Source: Streptomyces finlayi
Lineage (GTDB): Bacteria; Actinomycetota; Actinomycetes; Streptomycetales; Streptomycetaceae
Assembly (NCBI RefSeq): GCF_014216315.1
Contig: NZ_CP045702.1
Span: 1,054,001-1,118,000, forward strand
DNA length: 64,000 bases
Direction: 5' to 3'
Position numbers and translations under genes: made by a program
Notes under the pieces: generated by a model
Database searches by the model: none
The model's input: only the letters and a program-made list of their open reading frames with translations
What the model was told of the DNA's origin: nothing
In this document: positions 8,809-17,735 of the stretch, in pieces
Layout: each line of letters opens with the position of its first letter
Numbering within the stretch: position 1 is the first letter of the stretch

Positions 8809-8984
8809 GCGAGCGAGCCGCCCCGTTCCACTGCCCGTACTGCGGCGACGAGGACCTGCGCCCGCACGAGACCGGGCACGGTGCCTGGGAATGTGCTTCC
8901 TGCAATCGCGCGTTCCAGCTGAAGTTCCTGGGGCTGCTGTCCCAGGGCCTGAAGCGCAACGACGTCGAGGGGAACGGGATATGA
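8805..8984 (+). CDS. Small zinc-ribbon protein between sulfite reductase and cysH
   Basis: 59 residues with two CxxC pairs, FHCPYCGDEDL and WECASCNRAF, forming a probable zinc ribbon. It is translationally coupled at both ends: its ATG overlaps the sirA stop and its stop overlaps the cysH start. Its position inside the operon implies a role in sulfur assimilation, perhaps as a partner or regulator of one of the Fe-S reductases. No function is assigned. Confidence 0.85.
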   Translation: MSERAAPFHCPYCGDEDLRPHETGHGAWECASCNRAFQLKFLGLLSQGLKRNDVEGNGI

Positions 8985-9697
8985 CGGGCACTGCGCACTC
9001 CGCCCAGCTCACCGACGAGGCTCTGAGGGAACTGGCCGGGCAGGCGGGCCGGGAGCTGGAGAACGCCTCCGCACTCGACATCCTGACCTGGGCGACCGCC
9101 ACGTTCGGAGCGCGGTTCTGCGTCACGTCCTCGATGGAGGACGCGGTGGTCGCGCATCTCGCCTCGCGCGTGGCTCCCGGTGTGGACGTGGTGTTCCTGG
9201 ACACCGGCTACCACTTCCCGGAGACCATCGGGACACGGGACGCGGTGGACGCGGTGATGGACGTGAACGTCATCACGCTCACCCCCCGCCGGACGGTGGC
9301 CGAGCAGGACGCCGAGCACGGGCCGAAGCTGCACGACCGCGACCCCGACCTCTGCTGCGCGCTGCGGAAGGTCAAGCCCCTTCAGGACGGCCTCACTTCG
9401 TACACCGCGTGGGCGACCGGCCTGCGGCGCGACGAGTCCCCGACCCGGGCGAACACCCCGGTGGTCGGCTGGGACGACAAGCGCCGCAAGGTCAAGGTCT
9501 CGCCGATCGCCCGGTGGACGCAGGACGACGTGGACGGGTACGTCGCCGAACACGGCGTACTGACCAACCCGTTGCTCATGGACGGGTACGCCTCCGTGGG
9601 CTGCGCGCCCTGCACCCGGCGGGTGCTGGAGGGCGAGGACGCCCGGGCCGGCCGGTGGGCCGGAAGGGGCAAGACCGAGTGCGGGCTGCACGGCTGA
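8981..9697 (+). CDS. cysH: Adenylylsulfate (APS/PAPS) reductase
   Basis: 238 residues. It reduces activated sulfate to sulfite with thioredoxin-type electrons. The Cys pair C125-C126 and C208-x2-C211 (GCAPCTR) are the [4Fe-4S] ligands that mark APS-using bacterial enzymes, and the C-terminal ECGLH holds the catalytic cysteine. TSSMEDAVVAHL near residue 48 is the PP-loop-like nucleotide site. Coupled to the zinc-ribbon gene by ATGA. Confidence 0.93.
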   Translation: MTGTAHSAQLTDEALRELAGQAGRELENASALDILTWATATFGARFCVTSSMEDAVVAHLASRVAPGVDVVFLDTGYHFPETIGTRDAVDAVMDVNVITLTPRRTVAEQDAEHGPKLHDRDPDLCCALRKVKPLQDGLTSYTAWATGLRRDESPTRANTPVVGWDDKRRKVKVSPIARWTQDDVDGYVAEHGVLTNPLLMDGYASVGCAPCTRRVLEGEDARAGRWAGRGKTECGLHG

Positions 9698-9720
9698 TGA
9701 CAACGGATCAGGAGACTTCG

Positions 9721-10266
9721 ATGAGCGTGACGGGGACAGGGGCCACCGTCTGGCTGACCGGTCTGCCGAGCGCGGGCAAGACGACCATCGCGTACGAGCT
9801 GGCGGGCCGGCTGCGCGGTGACGGGCACAAGGTGGAGGTGCTCGACGGTGACGAGATCCGGGAGTTCCTCTCCGCGGGGCTCGGCTTCTCCCGCGAGGAC
9901 CGGCACACCAACGTCCAGCGGATCGGCTTCGTCGCCGAACTGCTGGCGGCGAACGGTGTCAAGGTGCTCGTCCCGGTCATCGCGCCGTACGCGGACAGCC
10001 GCGACGCCGTCCGCAAGCGCCACCGCACCGAGGGCACCGCATACCTGGAGGTGCACGTCGCCACCCCCGTCGAGGTGTGCTCCGAGCGGGATGTGAAGGG
10101 CCTCTACGCCAAGCAGGCAGCGGGCGAGATCAGCGGCCTCACCGGGGTCGACGACCCCTACGAGGCACCCGAGTCACCCGACCTGCGGATCGAATCGCAC
10201 CAGCAGACCGTGCAGGAGTCCGCAAGCGCGCTTCGTGCGCTGCTCACCGAGAGGGGCCTGGCGTGA
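9721..10266 (+). CDS. cysC: Adenylylsulfate kinase
   Basis: 181 residues from ATG 9721, six bases after GGAG; an ATG at 9697 overlaps the cysH stop but lacks such a site. It phosphorylates APS to PAPS. The P-loop GLPSAGKTT is at residues about 12-20, and LDGDEIREFLSAGLGFSRED is the APS-kinase signature. PAPS production beside an APS-type reductase suggests a parallel need for PAPS, for example for sulfotransferases. Confidence 0.93.
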   Translation: MSVTGTGATVWLTGLPSAGKTTIAYELAGRLRGDGHKVEVLDGDEIREFLSAGLGFSREDRHTNVQRIGFVAELLAANGVKVLVPVIAPYADSRDAVRKRHRTEGTAYLEVHVATPVEVCSERDVKGLYAKQAAGEISGLTGVDDPYEAPESPDLRIESHQQTVQESASALRALLTERGLA

Positions 10267-11198
10267 GCACCGTCGCCACTGTGCCGGAAGGCACCGTCCA
10301 TCCTTACACGCTCAGCCACCTGGACTCCCTGGAGTCCGAGGCGGTGCACATCTTCCGCGAGGTGGCGGGGGAGTTCGAGCGGCCGGTGATCCTCTTCTCG
10401 GGCGGCAAGGACTCCATCCTGATGCTGCACCTGGCGCTCAAGGCGTTCGCGCCCGCGCCGGTGCCGTTCACACTGCTGCACGTCGACACCGGGCACAACT
10501 TCCCCGAGGTCCTGGAGTACCGGGACCGCACGGTCGAGAAGCACGGGCTGCGGCTGCACGTCGCCTCCGTGCAGGAGTACATCGACGCCGGGAAGCTCCG
10601 CGAGCGCCCCGACGGCACCCGCAACCCGCTCCAGACGGTCCCGCTGACCGAGGCCATCCAGCAACTGCGCTTCGACGCGGTGTTCGGTGGCGGACGGCGC
10701 GACGAGGAGAAGGCGCGCGCCAAGGAGCGGGTCTTCTCGCTGCGCGACGAGTTCTCGCAGTGGGACCCGCGCCGTCAGCGCCCCGAGCTGTGGCAGCTCT
10801 ACAACGGCCGCCACGCCCCCGGTGAGCACGTCCGCGTCTTCCCGATCTCCAACTGGACCGAACTGGACGTCTGGCAGTACATCGAGCGCGAGGGCATCGA
10901 GCTCCCGGAGATCTACTTCGCCCATGAGCGCGAGGTCTTCAACCGCTCGGGGATGTGGCTGACCGCGGGCGAGTGGGGCGGTCCCAAGGACCACGAGCGC
11001 GTCGAGACCCGGCTGGTGCGCTACCGCACCGTCGGCGACATGTCCTGCACCGGCGCCGTCGACTCCAACGCCACCACGCTGGACGCCGTGATCACCGAGA
11101 TCGCCGCCTCCCGTCTCACCGAGCGGGGCGCGACGCGGGCCGACGACAAGATGTCCGAGGCCGCGATGGAAGACCGCAAGCGCGAGGGGTACTTCTAA
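10263..11198 (+). CDS. cysD: Sulfate adenylyltransferase subunit 2
   Basis: 311 residues from GTG 10263, overlapping the cysC stop by four bases. It forms APS from sulfate and ATP in complex with CysN. The PP-loop LFSGGKDSILML (near residue 40) and the family's FGGGRRDEEKARAKER and PISNWTELDVWQYI segments are all present. Length is normal for CysD. Confidence 0.95.
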   Translation: MSTVATVPEGTVHPYTLSHLDSLESEAVHIFREVAGEFERPVILFSGGKDSILMLHLALKAFAPAPVPFTLLHVDTGHNFPEVLEYRDRTVEKHGLRLHVASVQEYIDAGKLRERPDGTRNPLQTVPLTEAIQQLRFDAVFGGGRRDEEKARAKERVFSLRDEFSQWDPRRQRPELWQLYNGRHAPGEHVRVFPISNWTELDVWQYIEREGIELPEIYFAHEREVFNRSGMWLTAGEWGGPKDHERVETRLVRYRTVGDMSCTGAVDSNATTLDAVITEIAASRLTERGATRADDKMSEAAMEDRKREGYF

Positions 11199-11199
11199 C

Positions 11200-12552
11200 A
11201 TGACCACACCCATCCAGCGGGCCGGCCAGGTGTCGGCCACCACGCTGCTTCGGTTCGCCACCGCGGGCTCGGTCGACGACGGCAAGTCCACGCTCGTGGG
11301 ACGGCTTCTGCACGACTCGAAGTCGGTCCTCACCGACCAGCTGGAGGCCGTCGAGCACGCGTCCCGCAACCGTGGTCAGACGACGCCCGACCTGGCGCTG
11401 CTGACCGACGGGCTGCGGGCCGAGCGCGAGCAGGGCATCACCATCGACGTCGCGTACCGCTACTTCGCGACGCCCGCCCGCCGGTTCATCCTCGCCGACA
11501 CCCCCGGCCATGTGCAGTACACCCGCAACATGGTCACCGGCGCCTCGACCGCCGACCTCGCGGTCGTCCTGGTCGACGCACGCAACGGCGTCATCGAGCA
11601 GACCCGCAGGCACGCCGCCGTCGCCGCGCTGCTCCGCGTCCCGCACGTGGTGCTGGCCGTCAACAAGATGGACCTCGTGGAGTACGCGGAGCCCGTGTTC
11701 GCCGCCATCGCCAAGGAGTTCACCGCCTACGCGGCGTCCCTCGGCGTCCCGGAGATCACCGCCGTCCCCATCTCGGCACTCGCCGGTGACAACGTCGTGG
11801 AACCCTCGGCCAACATGGACTGGTACGGCGGTCCGACCGTGCTGGAACACCTGGAAACGGTGCCGGTCAGCCATGACCTCACCGCCTGCCACGCCCGGTT
11901 CCCCGTGCAGTACGTCATCCGCCCGCAGACCGCCGAGCACCCCGACTACCGGGGTTACGCGGGGCAGATCGCGGCGGGCGCCTTCCGTGTCGGCGAGGCC
12001 GTCACGGTCCTGCCATCGGGCCGCACCTCCACCATCGCGGGGATCGACGCACTCGGCGAGAGCGTCGAGGAGGCATGGGCGCCCCGGTCCGTCACCATCC
12101 GGCTGGCCGACGACATCGACGTCTCGCGCGGCGACCTGATCGCCCCCACCGGGGACACACCCGCCGTCACCCAGGACGTCGAAGCGACCGTCTGCCACGT
12201 CGCCGACCAGCCGCTCTCGGTCGGCCAGCGGGTACTGCTCAAGCACACCACCCGCACGGTGAAGGCGATCGTCAAGGACATCCCGTCCCGGCTGACCCTC
12301 GACGACCTCTCCCAGCACCCCGCACCGGGGCAGCTGGTCGCCAACGACATCGGCCGGGTCGTCGTACGCACGGCCGAACCGCTCGCGCTCGACGCGTACG
12401 CCGACTCGCGGCGTACCGGATCGTTCCTGCTGATCGACCCCGCCGACGGCACCACGCTCTCCGCCGGCATGGCCGGTGCCTCGTTCGCCGAAGTGGCCGG
12501 TGCCGTGCCCGACGAGGCTCCGGCGGCCGACGACGCCGAGTGGGACTTCTGA
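11200..12552 (+). CDS. cysN: Sulfate adenylyltransferase subunit 1 (GTPase)
   Basis: 450 residues, starting one base after the cysD stop. GTP hydrolysis by CysN drives APS synthesis by CysD. The translation-factor G motifs are visible: G1 GSVDDGKST, G2 region EREQGITIDVAYR, G3 DTPGH and G4 NKMD, followed by two beta-barrel domains. There is no fused APS kinase domain, consistent with the separate cysC. Confidence 0.95.
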   Translation: MTTPIQRAGQVSATTLLRFATAGSVDDGKSTLVGRLLHDSKSVLTDQLEAVEHASRNRGQTTPDLALLTDGLRAEREQGITIDVAYRYFATPARRFILADTPGHVQYTRNMVTGASTADLAVVLVDARNGVIEQTRRHAAVAALLRVPHVVLAVNKMDLVEYAEPVFAAIAKEFTAYAASLGVPEITAVPISALAGDNVVEPSANMDWYGGPTVLEHLETVPVSHDLTACHARFPVQYVIRPQTAEHPDYRGYAGQIAAGAFRVGEAVTVLPSGRTSTIAGIDALGESVEEAWAPRSVTIRLADDIDVSRGDLIAPTGDTPAVTQDVEATVCHVADQPLSVGQRVLLKHTTRTVKAIVKDIPSRLTLDDLSQHPAPGQLVANDIGRVVVRTAEPLALDAYADSRRTGSFLLIDPADGTTLSAGMAGASFAEVAGAVPDEAPAADDAEWDF

Positions 12553-12617
12553 TGGGTACCGACGTCTTCTCGACCTTCGCGAAGGAGGGCGGCCGGGTCG
12601 GCAGCGGCGCCCTCGGG

Positions 12618-12660
12618 AGGGGGTGCCCCCTGCTCGAGCGCATTCGAGAGCTTGGGGGAG
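12618..12660. repeat. Interspersed palindromic repeat between cysN and the transporter genes
   Basis: A nested hairpin: CCCCC (12626-12630) pairs with GGGGG (12654-12658), enclosing CTCGA/TCGAG (12633-12637 and 12644-12648). From memory, this kind of element (a GGGGGTGCCCCC run, CTCGAGC, then CTTGGGGGAGG) recurs between genes in many Streptomyces genomes. It could act as a partial terminator or mRNA-end stabiliser that sets lower transporter expression. Confidence 0.6.
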
Positions 12661-12825
12661 GTCAGGGCGGCGTCGGGCGATGTGCGTGATGACGTACGCG
12701 CACTGCCTGCGCGCCCGCTCGCACCAGCCGCACCACCCGTTCACACGAAGACCTGCCGCCCACCCGGCCGCGTCCCCGGACTCCCGGGGGACGTGAGCGC
12801 CGGGACGACGAGAGGAGAGCCTCCC

Positions 12826-13941
12826 GTGTCTGCCCCCCGTTCCACCGTCCGCCGCAGCCTTGCCGCTGCCGCCGCCCTGCCGCTGCTCGCCGTGGCGCTC
12901 ACGGCCTGCGGCTACGGGTCCCAGGCCAAGGACGACGACGGCAAGAAGGCGAACGTCTCCGCCGGCGGCAGAAAACTCTCCGCGGACAGCGTGAAGATCG
13001 GCTACTTCCCGAACCTCACGCACGCCACCGCCCTGGTCGGTGTCCAGGAGGGGCTGATCGCCAAGGAGCTGGGCGGCACGGAGGTGAAGCCCTCGACGTT
13101 CAACGCGGGGCCCTCCGAGATCGAGGCGCTCAACGCGGGTTCCATCGACATCGGGTTCATCGGCCCCTCCCCCGCCATCAACGGCTTCTCCAAGTCCCGG
13201 GGCAAGAACCTGCGGATCGTCGGCGGTTCGGCCTCCGGCGGGGTGAAGCTGGTCGTGAACCCGAAGAAGATCAAGACGGTGGACGATCTCAGGGGGAAGA
13301 GGATCGCCACTCCTCAGCTCGGCAACACGCAGGACGTGGCGTTCCTGAACTGGATCTCCGAGAAGGGCTGGAGAGTCGACGCCCAGAGCGGCAAGGGCGA
13401 CGTCTTCGTGGTCCGTTCGGACAACAAGGTGACGCCGGACGCCTTCAGGGGCGGCTCGCTCGACGGTGCGTGGGTGCCGGAGCCCACCGCGTCGAAGCTG
13501 GTCGCCGAGGGCGGGAAGGTCCTCCTCGACGAGTCGTCGCTGTGGCCCGGCAACAAGTTCGTGATCACGAACATCATCGTGTCGCAGACGTTCCTCTCGG
13601 AGCACCCGGACGTGGTCGAGGCGGTGCTGCGCGGTTCGGTGAACACCAACGCGTGGATCAACGCCAATCCGGACGAAGCGAAGGCGTCGGCCAACGCCGC
13701 GCTCAGGGAACTCAGCGGCAAGGCACTGGCGCCCGAGGTCATCGACCAGGCATGGAAGTCCATCCGGTTCACGGACGACCCGCTGGCCGCCACCCTCGAC
13801 GCCCAGGCCGAACACGCCGTGAAGGCAGGTCTCCTGGAGGAGACGGACCTGACGGGGATCTACGACCTCACGCCGCTCAACAGGATTCTCGAGGCCGCGG
13901 GCAAGCCCGCGGTCAGCGACGCCGGTCTCGGCGTCAAGTAA
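12826..13941 (+). CDS. ssuA: Sulfonate/taurine-type ABC transporter substrate-binding lipoprotein
   Basis: 371 residues from GTG 12826, eight bases after GAGGAG. The lipobox LTAC-G ends a signal peptide near residue 28, so the protein is anchored to the outer face of the membrane. It belongs to the SsuA/TauA/NMT1 class: KIGYFPNLTHA, then NAGPSEIEALNAGSIDIGFI. Placement inside the sulfur cluster points to an organosulfonate ligand; nitrate is less likely. Confidence 0.85.
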   Translation: MSAPRSTVRRSLAAAAALPLLAVALTACGYGSQAKDDDGKKANVSAGGRKLSADSVKIGYFPNLTHATALVGVQEGLIAKELGGTEVKPSTFNAGPSEIEALNAGSIDIGFIGPSPAINGFSKSRGKNLRIVGGSASGGVKLVVNPKKIKTVDDLRGKRIATPQLGNTQDVAFLNWISEKGWRVDAQSGKGDVFVVRSDNKVTPDAFRGGSLDGAWVPEPTASKLVAEGGKVLLDESSLWPGNKFVITNIIVSQTFLSEHPDVVEAVLRGSVNTNAWINANPDEAKASANAALRELSGKALAPEVIDQAWKSIRFTDDPLAATLDAQAEHAVKAGLLEETDLTGIYDLTPLNRILEAAGKPAVSDAGLGVK

Positions 13942-13991
13942 CCAGACCGCCCATCCGTTCCAGGATTCCAGGATTCCAGGAGGTGACGACC

Positions 13992-14783
13992 ATGGCGACC
14001 ACCACTCTCACCAAGGCCGAGGACCGTGCGACGGTCGAGCACGCCGCTCGTATCTCGCACGTCTCGAAGTCCTTCGCAGGGCCCACGGGTCAGCAGCTCG
14101 TCCTGGACGACATCACGCTCGATGTCGCTCCCGGCGAGTTCGTCACCCTCCTGGGAGCCTCCGGGTGCGGAAAGTCGACCCTGCTCAATCTGGTGGCCGG
14201 ACTCGACCGCCCGACCGCGGGGTCCATCGAGACCCCGGGCGGGCGGCCGGCCCTGATGTTCCAGGAGCACGCCCTCTTCCCGTGGCTGACCGCCGGCAAG
14301 AACATCGAGCTCGCCCTGCGTCTGCGCGGGGTGCCGAAGCAGGACCGCCGTCCGGAGGCCGAGCGGCTGCTCGAACTCGTGCGGCTGGGCGGGGCGTTCG
14401 GCAAGCGGGTCCACGAACTCTCGGGCGGGATGCGGCAGCGCGTGGCGATGGCCCGCGCACTCGCCCAGGACAGCCGGCTCCTGCTGATGGACGAGCCGTT
14501 CGCCGCGCTCGACGCCATCACCCGTGATGTGCTGCACGACGAACTGACCCGGATCTGGCGCGAGACGAACGCCTCGGTCCTCTTCGTCACCCACAACGTG
14601 CGCGAGGCGGTGCGCCTCGCGCAGCGGGTCGTCCTGCTGTCGTCCCGGCCGGGCCGGATCGCCCGCGAGTGGTCGGTCGACATCGAGCATCCGCGCCGTA
14701 TCGAGGACACCGCGGTGGCGGAGCTGTCCGTCGAGATCACCGAACAACTGCGTGGGGAGATCCGCCGACATGGCCAGCACTGA
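13992..14783 (+). CDS. ssuB: Sulfonate-type ABC transporter ATPase
   Basis: 263 residues. Walker A is GASGCGKST, the signature is ELSGGMRQR, and Walker B is LLLMDEPFAALD; LFVTHNVREAVRLA is the H-loop region. It energises the importer with SsuA and SsuC. A short tandem repeat (TTCCAGGA) sits just before its ribosome site. Confidence 0.92.
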   Translation: MATTTLTKAEDRATVEHAARISHVSKSFAGPTGQQLVLDDITLDVAPGEFVTLLGASGCGKSTLLNLVAGLDRPTAGSIETPGGRPALMFQEHALFPWLTAGKNIELALRLRGVPKQDRRPEAERLLELVRLGGAFGKRVHELSGGMRQRVAMARALAQDSRLLLMDEPFAALDAITRDVLHDELTRIWRETNASVLFVTHNVREAVRLAQRVVLLSSRPGRIAREWSVDIEHPRRIEDTAVAELSVEITEQLRGEIRRHGQH

Positions 14784-15648
14784 CATCAAGACCGACGATC
14801 TGGCCGGTCTCGAAGCCGGCCTGGACGCGCTGGACGCCGTGCAGGTGCGGCGGACCTCGGTGCGCGAGGTCCTGGTCGGCAAGGTCCTGCCGCCGCTGCT
14901 CGCGGTGGTACTGGTGGTGGCGGCCTGGCAGCTGCTGGTCACCGCGCAGGTCACCGAGGACTACAAGCTGCCGTCGCCGTCCGCCGTCTGGGACAGCGCG
15001 GTCGAGATGTGGCTCCAGGGCACGCTCCTGGAGGTCATCTGGACCAGTGTCTCGCGTGGTCTGCTCGGGTTCCTGCTGGCCGTCGCCCTGGGCACGCCGC
15101 TGGGTCTGCTGGTCGCCCGGGTGAAGTTCGTCCGGTCCGCCATCGGCCCGATCCTGTCCGGGCTGCAGTCCCTGCCCTCGGTGGCCTGGGTCGCACCGGC
15201 CGTCATCTGGCTCGGACTCAACGACAAGATGATGTACGCCGTGATCCTGCTGGGCGCGGTCCCCTCGATCGCCAACGGCCTGGTCTCCGGCGTCGACCAG
15301 GTGCCTCCGCTGGTCATCCGGGCGGGCCGCACCCTCGGCGCGACCGGGCTGCGCGGCACCTGGCACATCGTGCTGCCGGCCGCGCTGCCCGGCTATCTGG
15401 CGGGCCTCAAGCAGGGCTGGGCCTTCTCCTGGCGTTCGCTGATGGCAGCCGAGATCATCGCGTCATCGCCCGATCTCGGGCTCGGTCTCGGGCAGTTGCT
15501 GGAGAACGGCCGCAACAACTTCGACATGCCGGGGATCTTCCTGTCGATCCTCCTCATCCTGTTCGTCGGCATCGCGATCGACCTGCTGATCTTCAGTCCG
15601 CTGGAGCGGTGGGTCCTGCGCAGCCGCGGCCTCCTCGTGCGGAGCTGA
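14770..15648 (+). CDS. ssuC: Sulfonate-type ABC transporter permease
   Basis: 292 residues from ATG 14770, overlapping the ATPase gene by 14 bp. It has about six membrane spans and the BPD-transporter EAA-like loop GRTLGATGLRGTWHIVLPAA at about residues 185-204. The C-terminal FLSILLILFVGIAIDLLIF is the last span. It forms the membrane channel of the SsuABC importer. Confidence 0.92.
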   Translation: MASTDIKTDDLAGLEAGLDALDAVQVRRTSVREVLVGKVLPPLLAVVLVVAAWQLLVTAQVTEDYKLPSPSAVWDSAVEMWLQGTLLEVIWTSVSRGLLGFLLAVALGTPLGLLVARVKFVRSAIGPILSGLQSLPSVAWVAPAVIWLGLNDKMMYAVILLGAVPSIANGLVSGVDQVPPLVIRAGRTLGATGLRGTWHIVLPAALPGYLAGLKQGWAFSWRSLMAAEIIASSPDLGLGLGQLLENGRNNFDMPGIFLSILLILFVGIAIDLLIFSPLERWVLRSRGLLVRS

Positions 15649-15655
15649 GCCGGCC

Positions 15656-16414
15656 ATGTCCTCTCCTGTCCTCCTCGTCATCGCCCACGGCAGCCGCGAT
15701 CCGCGGCACGCCGCGACCGTGCACGCGCTCACCGAGCGGGTACGGACACTCCGGCCGGGGCTGCGGGTCGAGACGGGCTTCCTGGAGTTCAACGCTCCTT
15801 CCGTGCCCCGGCTGCTGGAACGGCTGGCGGCGGAGGGCGCGGAGGACGTCGTCACGCTGCCCCTGCTCCTCACCCGGGCCTTCCACGCCAAGACCGATAT
15901 TCCTTCGGTGCTGCGCGAGGCCCGGACCCGGCTGCCACGGATGCGCGTGCGCCAGGCCGAGGTCCTGGGCCCGTCGCCGCTGCTGAACGCGGCGCTGGAA
16001 CAACGGTTGTACGAGGCCGGGGTCTCCCCCGGCGACAGAAGCTCGACCGGGCTCGTCCTGGCCTCGGCGGGCTCCACAGACCCGGAGGCGATCGCAGTGA
16101 TCGCTGAAATCGCGCGGGAGCTGCGGCACACCGGTTGGTGCGCCGTGCGGCCTGCGTTCGCCTCCGCTGCTTCTCCGGGGGGCTATCCCCGTACCGAGGA
16201 CGCCGTACGAGCGCTTCGCGCCGAGGGCGTACGAGGGGTGGCGGTGGCTCCGTACGTCATCGCCCCCGGCCGACTTCCGGACCGCATCCTCGCGGGCGCC
16301 GCCGAGGCGGACGTGGTCGCCGGTGTCCTGGGCGCCGCACCCGAGCTGGCGCGGCTGGTGGTGCGGCGGTACGAGGAGGCGCGGGTCGCCGAGCGGCTCG
16401 CGGTGGCCGGCTGA
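15656..16414 (+). CDS. Sirohydrochlorin ferrochelatase / CbiX-type chelatase
   Basis: 252 residues, a two-repeat CbiX/SirB protein. The N-terminal metal-site segment is LLVIAHGSRDPRH, with LPLLLTRAFHAKTDIP later in the first repeat. It inserts iron into sirohydrochlorin, making the siroheme required by the sulfite reductase at the start of this cluster. It closes the operon and is convergent with the next gene at 13 bp distance. Confidence 0.9.
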   Translation: MSSPVLLVIAHGSRDPRHAATVHALTERVRTLRPGLRVETGFLEFNAPSVPRLLERLAAEGAEDVVTLPLLLTRAFHAKTDIPSVLREARTRLPRMRVRQAEVLGPSPLLNAALEQRLYEAGVSPGDRSSTGLVLASAGSTDPEAIAVIAEIARELRHTGWCAVRPAFASAASPGGYPRTEDAVRALRAEGVRGVAVAPYVIAPGRLPDRILAGAAEADVVAGVLGAAPELARLVVRRYEEARVAERLAVAG

Positions 16415-16427
16415 CCGGTCCGGGCCG

Positions 16428-17060
16428 TCAGCGGTACGACAGGCTGCCGGTGCGGGCGCGCTTCAGCTCGGAGAAGCCGGAGTGGTTGGCGAGCACCCGG
16501 AAACTGTCGAAGAGCCGGACCGCCTCCTTGCCCCGGGGGATCGAACTGAGCACGGGCCCGAACCAGACGGTCCCGTCGACGTGGATCGTGGGGGTGCCGA
16601 CGTAGGCGTCCGCCGCCGGGTCCTTCCCCCGTTCGTGGCTGAGGCGCACCTCTTCGTCGTACGTCTCCGAGTGCGCGGCGGACGCGAGGGCTGCGGGCAG
16701 ACCCAGTTCGGCCAGCGCCTGAGCGGTCGCGTCGTCGAAGTCGTCGTTCTTCAGCTGGTGGATGCGGGTGCCGAGCGCGGTGTAGAGGTCGCGCAAGACG
16801 CCTTCGCCGTGACCGGCCGCCGCGGCGGCCGCGACCCGGACCGGACCGATCGACCTGTCGACGAGATCGCGGTACCAGCCGGGGAGTTCGTTGCCGGTGT
16901 TGTGGAGACGGAGGCTCATGAGACGGAAGCGGAGCTCGATGTCGCGCTGCTGCTCGACCTCCAGCATCCACCGGGAGGCGATCCAGGCGAACGGACAGGC
17001 GGGGTCGAAGTAGAAATCGACGACGGTTCTGCCCGTGGTGTCGTTGCGGTGCGAAGTCAT
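16428..17060 (-). CDS. DsbA-family oxidoreductase, mycothiol-dependent nitroreductase-like (Rv2466c type)
   Basis: 210 residues. The thioredoxin-fold start VVDFYFDPACPFAWIASRW carries a CPFA active site, so the second cysteine of a CxxC is absent. GTPTIHVDG near residue 150 is the cis-Pro loop. The family uses mycothiol as reductant. The lone cysteine would allow only a monothiol mechanism. Confidence 0.8.
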   Translation of the reverse strand: MTSHRNDTTGRTVVDFYFDPACPFAWIASRWMLEVEQQRDIELRFRLMSLRLHNTGNELPGWYRDLVDRSIGPVRVAAAAAAGHGEGVLRDLYTALGTRIHQLKNDDFDDATAQALAELGLPAALASAAHSETYDEEVRLSHERGKDPAADAYVGTPTIHVDGTVWFGPVLSSIPRGKEAVRLFDSFRVLANHSGFSELKRARTGSLSYR

Positions 17061-17159
17061 ACGCAGGAGCCTAGGCAGCCGTTGGCGTACTGACCTGGGC
17101 CAATCCAGGGCTCGTCGGCCGGGCCACTTCCGGTTCCCCCTCCGGGTGGCCGGTGGGCC

Positions 17160-17543
17160 TCAGATCTCGGCGAAGGGATCGTCGACGTACGGCGTGGCCT
17201 GGTGGAAGTAGAGCAGCCAGCCGTCGTCGGTGCGCCGCCACAGAGAACTGCGGTGGGAGTGCAGGCCCTTGGACTCGGTGTCGAAGGTGAGGTGCACGAA
17301 GTCGGTGCCGAGCTGCACGCCCTGCATCCGTGACGCCGTCAGCGGGCCGGGGCTCGAGGCATCGGCAGCGGTGAGTGCGGCGATGATCGAGTCCCGGTTC
17401 CAGAGCCGGCCGCTGGTGCCGATCTCTCGGAAGTCGGCGTGGAGCAGCGAGACGAGGAGCTCCGCGGATGCACGGACCACCGGGTCGAGGAGACGCAGTT
17501 CTCCGTCAATAACCGCGGCCACGGCGGGCGTCGGTTCGGTCAC
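17160..17543 (-). CDS. NTF2-like protein (DUF4440 type)
   Basis: 127 residues with the fold pattern of SnoaL/DUF4440 proteins: LLHADFREIGTSGRLWNRDSII, then LWRRTDDGWLLYFHQATP. This is a small alpha+beta barrel used for ligand binding or simple chemistry. Function unknown; it is not obviously linked to its neighbours. Confidence 0.75.
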   Translation of the reverse strand: MTEPTPAVAAVIDGELRLLDPVVRASAELLVSLLHADFREIGTSGRLWNRDSIIAALTAADASSPGPLTASRMQGVQLGTDFVHLTFDTESKGLHSHRSSLWRRTDDGWLLYFHQATPYVDDPFAEI

Positions 17544-17681
17544 GTCTTCATCTCCACTGGTTCCGCGAGGGCGTCCCGGCCACGGGGCGTCGTGGCCATG
17601 GGCACACCATAGGACGGTACTCCCGGCCGGAGCGACCGCCGCGCCCCGTGGGGGAGGGCACGGCGGCCGCGGATTCGGTGC

Positions 17682-17719
17682 GGCCGGGCGGCGGCGCGTG
17701 CTCCGGCCGCCGCCCGGCC
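17682..17719 (-). terminator. Terminator of the S8 protease gene
   Basis: Perfect 14-bp arms (GGCCGGGCGGCGGC and complement at 17706-17719), 16 bp past the protease stop on the minus strand. Confidence 0.75.
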
Positions 17720-17735
17720 TTGGCTGGGGCGTCGG

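Noticed and set aside
12552..12689. 45-codon frame starting on the cysN stop
   Set aside because: Most of it is the interspersed palindrome, so coding potential is not credible, although a TGATG coupling is present.
11116..13815. Very long minus-strand open frame (about 900 codons) opposite cysN and ssuA
   Set aside because: It lies antisense to two clear genes, has Arg/Gly/Val-rich shadow composition and no family pattern. Typical of GC-rich third-position effects.
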